Part shown: positions 26,706 through 35,529 of the stretch, one piece after another
How the letters are laid out: each line of letters begins with the position of its first letter
How positions within the stretch are numbered: position 1 is the first letter of the stretch
Assembly: GCA_008711295.1 (NCBI GenBank)
Contig: VUYV01000120.1
Span: 1,005,468-1,069,467, forward strand
Source of the DNA: Anarhynchus alexandrinus
Taxonomy: Eukaryota; Chordata; Aves; Charadriiformes; Charadriidae
Reading direction: 5' to 3'
Length of the DNA stretch: 64,000 bases
Notes under the pieces: model-generated
The model's database searches: none
The model's input: the letters and a program-made list of their open reading frames with translations, nothing else
What the model was told of the DNA's origin: nothing
Program-made: the position numbers and the translations under genes

Positions 26706-27404
26706 AGGTTAAAAGCCAGCTCATAAAATGTGCTGTTTGGTGCAAACAAGATACATGCAGGTTGCCTCTGATTCATATTCAAGGGCCATTTTCAAGGGCA
26801 GTGGAGCTGAGGTAAAGGGGCCTTTGTCCAAGTGAGCATCAGCTCAGACTGAATGAACTCCTTTAAAGGCTGTATGGTTAGAGTTTTCTGAGGAAAAATA
26901 AAGAAGCAAAAGTCCTTGCTGTTGCTGTCATATTTGTATGAAGTTGTTGCGGGCACAGTTTGATCTTGCTCAGCTTTCCACAGCGTGCAGCTAGGCTTGG
27001 TGGGAAAGCCTTCGTGTGAGCACTTCTGCCCAGTTCCAGGATCCCATCATGTGGCCTGCATCAGCTGAGGGGTCCTGAGGATGTCCAAAGAGTGCTGTTG
27101 CAGCCAGCTCTGCCTTCATCTCAGGCAGCTGGAATGCAAATTGTACTGCAGATGATGTCCTTTCTTCTGGGAAGGGCTTACTACTTCGAGCACGAACCCC
27201 TCTGGTCCTGAGTTGAATGCTGAGCTGTGGCTGTTTACAGATGTGTGGTGTGGTAGGCACAATGATTCAGCTAGCAAGGACAGCATGAAATGTATAAGCC
27301 TTTTGGCACAAAACATTTGGACCATGCAGCTGTTACTGTACCTTCACATACCGACCATCTGGCCAGGTTAGCCCTCTATGGGATATGTGTTCACACAGGC
27401 TGAA

Positions 27405-27725
27405 CTACCTGAAAGGAGGTGGGAGTCAGTCTCTTCTCCCAAGTAACAGCCGATAGGACAAGAGGAAATGGTCTCAAGTTCTCACCAGGGGAAGTTTAGA
27501 CTAGATATTAGGAAAAATTTCTTCACCAAAAGGGTTGTCAAGCATTGGAAGAGGCTGCCCAGGGAAGTGGTTGAGTCGCTGTGCCTGGAGGTATTTAAAA
27601 GACACGTAGATGTAGTGCTGAGGGACATGGTTTAGTGGTAACTTGGCAGTGTTAGGTTAACGGTTGGACTTGGTGATCCGCAGGGTCTCTTCCAACCAAA
27701 ATGATTCTATGATTCTATAATTCTA
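27405..27725 (+). mobile_element. CR1 LINE 3' part, sense orientation
   Basis: It begins near CCTGAAAGGAGGTGGGAGTC, continues through CTTCTCCCAAGTAACAG, TTTAGACTAGATATTAGG and GGCTGCCCAGGGAAGTGG, and ends ATGATTCTATGATTCTATAA TTCTA. The element is 5'-truncated, about 320 bases, with the bird-type CR1 tail of 8-bp repeats. It has no coding capacity. Confidence 0.95.
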
Positions 27726-28394
27726 AATGGTGCTACATTACTGCATAGCAAGAGAGCTGTTCTATACTTAATTATAGTAGCAATGTTACCATGGTTTTGT
27801 AGTGTCCCCAAAGCGGAGCTGGCCCCAGCATTGCCTCTCTTGCCCTGCTGAGCTTTGCCTCCCTCCTCCCCACCCCTATGTGGATGTCCTTCTGCTGCAG
27901 CACAGGGAAAAAGGAGGGCTGGAGGTGAGACCCACTCTCTGCCCTTCCTCCTCTTGGCAGAGAGCTGGAGCAGTGCAGGGCTGCTGGGCACATAGGGCTG
28001 AGAGGGGAACCCAGATGGGTTTTGCTGGTGGAGCAGAGGGTCTTAGCAATGTGACAGAGCAAGGGAGGGCTCAGCAGCACAAGTGGTCCTCTGCGCAGCT
28101 GCCATGTGTAGGTCTCTGAAGGCTGGGTGGGGGTATTGGTGGTGGCAAGAGGGAAAGATCTCTGTGTAGCCAAGCACAGGTATGGTCATTTCCTGATTAG
28201 CAAGGCTGTGTGGTTCTTTAGGGCAGATAGAGTGCTGAAGGCAGAGGGAGAGGAGAAAGGAAGGCAGCCAGTGGTCAGACTGGGTCTGGCCTTTGCATGG
28301 ACTTGCTTTACTGGACTGGCTGCCATTAGAGGCTATGTTTATGTGGGATGTGAAGAGCATGAGCTCCCGCTCTGTGTATTGCTGTCCCTTGAAG

Positions 28395-28590
28395 AATCTT
28401 TATTGATCCTGACATCCATATCTAACCTTTTGTCAAAGACATCTTATGATGGAGAAGCTTTCTCCTCCTCAGGCTGTTCCAGTTCCTTCTGTTGGGAATT
28501 TTTCCCAGGCTGTCTAAATCTCAAGCTGTAATTTAAGCTTATCATTTCTGTTCTTCCACTCCTGGTGGCTGATTATTCACAGTTTAATAG
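28395..28590 (-). mobile_element. Diverged CR1-type LINE fragment (antisense)
   Basis: A block with ATGATGGAGAAGCTTTCTCC, CAGGCTGTTCCAGT, AATTTTTCCCAGGCTGTCTA and AGCTGTAATTTAAGCTTATC matches the antisense CR1 pattern (damaged-intron relic), as remembered from amniote consensus sequences. It resembles part of the element in DACT1 intron 2. Boundaries are approximate. Confidence 0.55.
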
Positions 28591-30799
28591 ACATTCTTCT
28601 GCAAAGGCCATGCTGGTGAGGGCTGTTCCCAGCCTGATGTGCTGAGATGAACACTGGCAGCATGGGAGCAAGAAGGCATGAAACTAAGCAGATGTCCGTG
28701 TCACCAAAGGTTAGGCATTTTTACACGTAAATATGAAACCCAGGCCAGGAGAAGAAAAGGAGTCAAAGTACAAGAACATCAGACATGGTATTGCAAGAAT
28801 GAATCAAAAGTAATTGCAGCAGAACCCAACTGACATCATCTGCTTGCTGATGAGGGAGAAAGAAAAAAAAAAGTGAGAAAGAAAGTGTCACTTGGACTAG
28901 TCCAGCTCTGACTTCATTTAAACAGTGCCCATGAGCTGGGGGAGGGAATGCAGTTCCCATCAGTTAGCATTAGGACATGATGTATTAGGTGATTTGCTAA
29001 AATGCTGGTAAAGTTTCTTTACAGTGAACAATGAGGGGGCAGCTTTGAGCTCTGCTTCTTGTCAGCTGTGAACATCATGAGTGACACTGGTTTGTTTAAC
29101 TCCATGTTCCTCCTCCCCGTGTTGTCCTTATCAGACCCTCTCTTATCCTTAAAACAGAGGTAAAAATGGAGCTGATCTTGCCTGGCTTTCCACTCTTTCC
29201 ATCTAATTCTCTTGCATGTCTTCCCTAATCCAGGGACTAGAGGCAAGTTTTGCATCTTCTTTGCCAGTTTGACACCTGACAGAGACAGAAGGCATTGCTG
29301 GAGCAGCACTGCGGTACCTCGTTGGGCTCGGGGCTCACCAGCTCTCCAGATGTTCTGCACTGCTCTGGCTCCTTTGCTAAGCAGAAGTGGGTCTCTCATG
29401 GCCTTGGGGAGCACCACCCCATCTGAGACAGCAATGGGTTATTCAAAGTTAGTCTTCTTCCTGACTCAACAGATGGGCTGCTGCCTGCAAAAAGGAAACT
29501 AATGTCTTTGCACGGCTCATAGTCTGACAGAAATGTCTGGAGAAGCTCTAATGTTGCTTCCCCACGAGCAGCTGTCTTCTGCATCCTCTTCCATGGCCTC
29601 CTGGGTGACTTCTTGTTTTGCAAACAGTCCATCTTTCCTTCCACATTCCCTCTGGATGGAGCTTTTTGCTGGAGGCTTTCCTGCTCTTGTCTCTTCATTC
29701 CTGTACAGCTCTGCCTTCTCAGTCGTGCCAGTGCAATTGCTCACACTTAAAAGCAGATCACTGAAATATCTGGGTTAACAAAAAGGAAAGAAGAGGTTAT
29801 TTTTTAAAATTTAGATCAGGGTAGCAATCTGTTGTCCAGTTATGGTCCCTGCACTGCTGGTGGGATGATGATCTGCAGCAGAGGAATAGTCAAATGTAGG
29901 AAATGCCCAAACTAACAGTCAGGAGCAGGGAAAGAGACAGCATCACTGTCCTCCCCGGTTCCAGCGTTTGTTCCCCTCTTGTACATCAGACTGGGGGAGT
30001 CAGATCATTGCAGTGACCCCATGGGAAATATCTGTCCCTTCACCTGACACATGGGCAGTGGCACTGGGGGTGAGGGAAGGTAAGACTGTGTCTTTTGATG
30101 GGAGACCACAGTCAGATCAGATTAGAGTAAGGAGAAACTGGAGCCTTGAGGGATCTAATCAAGTTGTCAGTGGTTCCCGATGTAGCAGTCGCTAGCAGTT
30201 TTTCCCATAACAATAAGAAAGCGGTCATGTTTTGACAGGCTGGGGTAGTGCTTGTCATCCGAATATCGTGAGTTTGTGTTAAAGATCCTATGCCATGTTT
30301 AAGGAATCTGGCTTCTGTGTCTTGTTGACGGCATAGAAATGTTTCAATGCTGTACAAACGCAAGGGAATAAAAGTAGGCTGAAGGAGTCCGAGTAAAGTG
30401 CATCGTAGGTATGCTGCAGTTACCTATCACCCAGAAAAATTGGTTTTGTTTGACAAAAAAATGGAAACACTGCCAGGATATTTTGCTTCAGTTTAGGTTA
30501 TTTGCTAGAATTGTTTGTGGTTAGTAACGAGCACAGGGTTCACTTGTAATAATAATGTAACCATGGTAATACGATAATACAAACTGATGTCAGTCTGATT
30601 TGCTGATAAGATTTATACCCTATTATATTATCCAATGCAATTAAGAAATGCTTAGAAAATTAACATTAGAATAGATTAAAATAAAGTATCAGAGGTGTAG
30701 TGACAGCTGTGGGTCTTAAGCATAGTCCCCAAGTGGATGTTTCCAGATAACGTATCACCCTGTCTCCGAAGGACTGTGTTACAATAAGCAAGGAAAGCA

Positions 30800-30905
30800 A
30801 TTGCTTTCATTTTACAGACAGGGAATTGCAACGTTCCTCTTAATTTCTGCAATTTCCTGCACTCATTTCAGAGTGTGACTGGTCAGAAATGAACCCAGGA
30901 AAAGT
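30800..30905 (-). mobile_element. MIR-like SINE relic (antisense)
   Basis: CATTTTACAGACAGGGAATT and later GTGTGACTGGTCAGAAATGA ACCCAGGA fit an antisense MIR (CATTTTACAGATGAGGAAAC ... GGATTCGAACCCAGG). The middle is scrambled. Confidence 0.45.
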
Positions 30906-31149
30906 AACAAGTGTTAATTGGCTTCATTTAATCTAAACTGAATTTAATGATCAGCAGGGGTGGAAGAGGGAAAGACAAATGTACGCATTGGGACACAGGG
31001 GTTCGCTCCCAGTGGGAAGGAAATTAATGGGGAGATGGGGGTCAGAAACTCTTGCCCCTTGCCTGTGCGTTTTGGATTCACTCCCCATCATGCTAACCAG
31101 TACTTTCTCAGGGCTCCTTTTATATTACCAGTGGCAGCCACCTGCTGTT

Positions 31150-31252
31150 TCTTGTCTTGTAAGCTCCGTGGGGCAGAGACCATCTCTTTATTCCCTATAT
31201 GTGAAATGCAAAGGGAACACAGCATTTCTACTACCTAATAACATAATCATAA
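31150..31252 (+). mobile_element. SINE/LINE-tail relic of the type 'TGTAAGCTC..GGGCAGGGAC'
   Basis: CTTGTAAGCTCCGTGGGGCA, GAGACCATCTCTTTATTCCC, and CCTAATAACATAATCATAAG match a widespread amniote core-SINE/L2-type tail. The exact family is not assignable by eye. Confidence 0.5.
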
Positions 31253-34200
31253 GAGATGAGCCAGGATAATCATAAAAGATGAGGCATTTCATAACTGCCT
31301 GTGTACCAGACAGAATTACACCTCTCGTAACATCCTTAGCAACAGAGCTCCTCAATCAGCGTCTCTTCTCCTTCCCTGCAGATAACTCACTGACTCCTCC
31401 CTTGCAGTTTCTATGTTCGAGTTTAGGATGGGGAATCTGGGATTATTTGGTTTTGGAGAATTTCAGCTGATCACCCCAGCGAAGGAATAGCAACTTTACA
31501 AAGGAGTGTAAGAGCAAATCCTTCAGCTGTTGCCACAAGCCAGGAAAGAAATGGAAGACAGCTTTGGACTCAGAGGGTTTTTTTTCATGTGAGACTCTTA
31601 TCACTTAGCCTATGCTAAAAGTTTTGAGATGTTTCATTTGCTGAGATAAATGCCTCCAAAAGTTGTCCAGTCAGAGCTAATCTGGGGACTGGGGCCTCCC
31701 TCTTATCTCAGACTAGTTTTTCACTGGGATGGTCAACTGCAGTGTAACTGAGAGGGAGGAAACCAGTCTTAGTCTCTTGTTCCTTCTGTGCTTCAAATAT
31801 CTGTTTTACTAGAGGATGCTACCTAGCAAAGGCACCCTCTTCTCCATCTTCTCACCTAATTGTCCTCTTCTGGTTCTGTCTTTCATCTATATTCCACCAC
31901 CCATGGATGGACTTTTTGTCTTACTGCTTGTGCTTTATTTTGTTGTTTTCTGAAGAGTATCGTCCTGAGTAAATTAAAGAGACTCTATTCTGTGCTCATT
32001 CTCTTTGGTCTTCTGCTGCCTTCAAACCCTGCCTTTCCAGCCTCTCCTTCCCCTTGACTCCATGACCTACGCTCTGCTGAGCTTCATCCTAGTTCTTGAA
32101 TACTCTTCTGTGGACCTTCCCTCACTCTCGGTGTCTTAGGTCACATCTTCTTTTCCTTCTATTATTCACATAATTTGACATTTCTTGCTGGCTGCTTACT
32201 CACACATCTCCTTCTCCCATGCCATCCAGCCTCCTAATTCCCACTGCTTCTCTGGCACCTTATTATTCCTTCATCTATGGGGTGAAACCTGAGCTCCTCT
32301 TCTGCATATTCCCTTTCCCTTCCTCTTTGCTGATCCTAGCTGCACAGCGAGTCTGGTTCAGTCGAAGCCGCATTCTCCTCTCCACGTGATGTAGGCTGTT
32401 GACTGTTTTGGCAGTTCCTGTGTTTCTTTTCCTTCCTGGAGCCGATGCACTGCGAAGGATGAACACAGAAATGTCAGCAGGGAGTACAGGAGGCGAGCAG
32501 CATCTTATCATCTTCAGAGTGGAAGAGGTGACTGAAGGGAAGAATTGGACTGAAATCTAACAAATGATAAGTGACAAAACAAATAAATCTGGATATTAAG
32601 ACAGATTTTATTTAGCGCTGTAATTGATTTTTGAGGCAACATCTACATCGCATAGTGCACAACAGCACAGAAATAGTTGAAATAGCTTTGCATAAATATT
32701 ACATGAAGCTTTGTGTACAAATGCATACAAGGCACAGAGCTTCATGCAAAATCTGGCTAAAAAGGGTGAAGGGAAATATGGGAGCTCTCTGCTTCCCTAT
32801 CTGGAGAGCTTCTGGTACCCGCTTGGGAAAGTAACTGCATTGCAACACAGGTTTCAGCATAAACATGCTCAGAGTGTGCTGCGTGCCAAGCTCCACGCAG
32901 GAGAGAAAGCCATGGAGCAGGTTTTTAGGTCAGCAGTAGTGGCCTATAGATTGTGGGGTGGGGGCTGAACCTACTTCTGGGCCTTTTATGGGCCCAGACA
33001 CAAAATAAGTAGAGAGACAGTGGTCCAGCATGGGACTTGATTTTTATTTCCAGTTTTGCGTAGCAACCTCGGTTAACCCTTTGCCCTTGCGGCATCCCTT
33101 GTGTTTGTTAGTTCTCTCTGTAGCTGCAGTTTCGTGCTCTCTCGAATCTGGCAGGAGTGACATTGCTCCCCAAAGAAGTGGCCCTGCCTTCTCTGGCTGC
33201 TTATGCCTCCACCACCTCACTCCCCTCCTTTTGCTGGCACATACACCTACATCTGTGATCTACACCAGCAGCTAGGACAGCACAACAGACATGGATTTAT
33301 CAAGCAGTATGGCTGTACTGAGGACCTGCCACCCACGCTGTATGTATTTCAAGGGTTTTACTTTAGGTGAACTGTGTTCTTGTCCCGCAGACAGACTGTC
33401 CATTAATGAACGAACATCCATTCGTGGTCAGAGTGCTTTAGGTGTGCTCCCTTCTTCTGCTTTTGTTTTACCCCAATTAAGCTCAGTTCATTTGCTGTCA
33501 AATCCCCCTGTGATAGGAATCGAAGCACGGTAAGCTGGAACGATCCAGGGAATTGGTTCAAAAAGGCACTCGTAATCCAAACTAAAATATTAACATAGAG
33601 GCACTGTGCTGACACGGCTGTGTGGTGAACCAGCTCTGGGGAGAGATCAAAAGCAAAAAGAAATTGAGCTAGTTTTCACTTTGACCATCCTCTGAGCTGA
33701 TGCGTGTGGCCTCACCTACGTTTGGGCCAGTGTCTGGGAGAGACCAAGGGCTGGTTATAAGCTGCAGGAGGAAAATGGACCTCCTTTTTAGAAAGCACTT
33801 TACTTTGGTTTAAAAAGACTGTGAAATAATCATCTGTGTCAGCTGCAGGCTATCGGAACAAGGACCAACACCTACAACAGATAAAGGAGGGGTACGGCAC
33901 ACCACAATATATTGTCTACTGTAAACAGCATGGGAGTGGGGAGACTAATTTCATCTGAGACCTTTCAGTACCACAAACACTCATAATATTCTAAGGAACA
34001 GAGGGAGAGCAGGAAAGAGCATTTCATTATGCTGATAATGTCCGTGAGAGCTGCTGTACGGCTGGCTCGCATCTTTCCAAACAAACCCCATATTGTGAAC
34101 GGCTCTCTCAATGCTTTCTTCTTCCTCTTCCATTCTCCCCCCCAGAACATGCCTGGAACTCAGTTTTTGCTCTATTTCAATACTAACATTTTTCTTTTTT

Positions 34201-34539
34201 TCTTCAGCATCTGCGTTTCTCCCCTCCTCCCTCTTTCCCCTGCGTGCCCATTGAAAACCTAATTGCAGATCCCTTGCTGCAATTAGTCTACATGCTGTTA
34301 TGAAGTTCACTTCATTATGGCTTTTTTGGCTAGTGGACTCAAAGGGGGCTTTGAAGCAACACCTCGCTGGGGCTTTGGTCCTCGTGCCTCTGCCACGGTC
34401 AGCACCCTGCTGCAAGTACTGCCATGTTCTCCTCTGCTTTTCACCTTTCCCTGCCCCTCTCCTTACACCCTCATGCCTTCATGCCAGGACATTTTGTCCC
34501 CAGATGCATCATTTATGCTCCTGTTTTGGACATGTCAGG

Positions 34540-34934
34540 CTATATGAGCAACAGGCTGAGAGACTTGGGGTTGTTCAGGCTGGAGAAGACTCCGGGGAGA
34601 CCTTATAGCAGCTTTGCAGTATCTGAAGGGGGGCCTACAAGAAATCTGTCGTGGGACTTTTTGCAAGGGTACGTAGCAACAGGATGGGGGGGTAATGGCT
34701 TCAAACCGGAAGATGGTAGATTCAGATTAGATATTAGGATGAAATTCTTTCCTGTCAGTGTGGTGAGACACTGGAACAGGTTGCCCAGGGAAGTTGTGGA
34801 TGCCCCACCTTGGAAGTGTTCAAGGCCAGGTTGGATGGGGCTTTGAGCAACCTGGTCTAGTGGGAGGTAAAGGGTTTGGAACTAGATGATCTTTAAGGTC
34901 CCTTCCAACGCAAACCATTCTATGACTCTATGAA
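34540..34934 (+). mobile_element. CR1 LINE 3' part, sense orientation, ending at the DACT1 CpG island
   Basis: Typical CR1 blocks are seen in order: GGCTGAGAGACTTGGGGTTG, CGGGGAGACCTTATAGCAG, TTAGATATTAGGATGAAATT, GGAACAGGTTGCCCAGGGAA, CAAGGCCAGGTTGGATGGGG, and a closing CCATTCTATGACTCTATGA. It is 5'-truncated as usual, about 395 bases, and well preserved, so relatively young. It ends about 240 bases before the DACT1 start codon. Confidence 0.95.
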
Positions 34935-35172
34935 CGTGCTGCCGATGGCCCGTGACTATGCCACGCGTGGCTCCCGAGGTCCCCGCGGGAGTTTCTGGAG
35001 AGGTCGGCGGGCAGCACGCCCGCGTACCCCACCACCCCGCACCCCGCCAGGCCCGCCGCGGGGGGACGATGGAGGCGCGGGACGGGAGGAGGAGGAGAAG
35101 GAGGAGGACGCCGACCGCGGGCGTGGAGCCGCCGCCGGGCGNNNNNNNNNNNNNNNNGCCCCCTCCCCTGCC
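34935..35172 (+). promoter_or_regulatory. DACT1: DACT1 5' UTR and core promoter region (TSS not resolvable)
   Basis: This GC-rich stretch lies between the end of a CR1 element and the DACT1 start codon. It contains no obvious TATA box near the gene, which fits a CpG-island promoter. The transcription start cannot be placed from sequence. An upstream ATG at 35069 is present, and 16 undetermined bases (35142-35157) interrupt the leader. Confidence 0.6.
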
Positions 35173-35176
35173 ATGA
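35069..35176 (+). CDS. Possible upstream ORF in the DACT1 leader, overlapping its start codon
   Basis: An ATG at 35069 has A at -3 and G at +4, a strong initiation context. Its frame encodes an Arg-rich peptide beginning [13 protein letters not shown] and, if the 16-N gap is really 16 bases, ends at TGA 35174-35176. That stop shares its TG with the DACT1 ATG (ATGA). It would be a translation-controlling uORF of about 35 codons, not a conserved protein. It exists in mRNA only if transcription starts upstream of 35069. Confidence 0.3.
   Translation: MEARDGRRRRRRRTPTAGVEPPPGXXXXXXPPPLP
35142..35157. other. Assembly gap of 16 N in the DACT1 5' UTR
   Basis: Sixteen undetermined bases sit 15 bases before the DACT1 start codon in very GC-rich sequence (GCCGCCGCCGGGCG on the left). 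The true length is unknown, so reading frames crossing it, including the upstream ORF from 35069, are provisional. Confidence 0.98.
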
Positions 35177-35529
35177 AGGCGAGCCCCGCGGCAGCCGCCG
35201 CCGCGGCGGGGCCGGGGCCGGGGCCGGGACAGGGACAGGCCGGGGGGCCGCGGGAGCCCGATGCGCGCTGGCGGGAGAAGGGCGAAGCGGAGGCGGAGCG
35301 GCAGCGCACCCGGGAGCGGTTGGAGGCCACGCTGGCCGGGCTGGGCGAGCTGGAGTACCTGAGGCAGCGGCAGGAGCTGCTGGTGAAGAGCCTCCTGCTG
35401 CGGCGGCCGGCGGGAGCCGTGCCTGGGGCGCCGTGCGGCCGCGGGGAACCGCCGGGCGAGGGGCCGCCGCCGCGCAGCCTGGAGGAGAAGTTCCTGGAGG
35501 AGAACATCCTCCTCCTGCGGAGGCAGCTG
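35173..35529 (+). CDS. DACT1: DACT1 coding exon 1 (residues 1-119)
   Basis: The start is the ATG at 35173, because MKASPA aligns with the start of known DACT1 (MKPSPA in human, from memory). The frame stays open upstream to 34930, but those residues resemble nothing and come from CpG-island and repeat sequence. Position -3 is G. Residues 6-12 are poly-alanine and 13-22 are a Gly-Pro/Gly-Gln run, then comes the conserved [18 protein letters not shown] helix from residue 32 and [12 protein letters not shown]. The exon ends in frame (phase 0) after [10 protein letters not shown], with donor CTG|GTGAGC at 35530. The exon is strongly GC-rich. Confidence 0.96.

Larger units (their letters stand above)
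10111..27404. other. Gene-free stretch with AT-rich blocks
   Basis: No gene is supported. The region alternates GC-richer stretches (12400-13600) with AT-rich blocks (14000-14850, 15760-16250, 20190-20345) that carry many homeodomain-type TAAT cores. 17990-19080 is T-rich and may hold an old repeat I cannot classify. Confidence 0.6.
27726..34539. other. Gene-free stretch upstream of DACT1
   Basis: No gene is supported. Repeat relics at 28395, 30800 and 31150 are listed. 30540-30700 is AT-rich. 31790-32300 is pyrimidine-rich and unassigned. Confidence 0.6.

Noticed and set aside
34930..35172. N-terminal extension of DACT1 from an in-frame upstream ATG
   Set aside because: The frame is open but passes from the CR1 tail through the N gap, and family similarity begins at MKASPA (35173).
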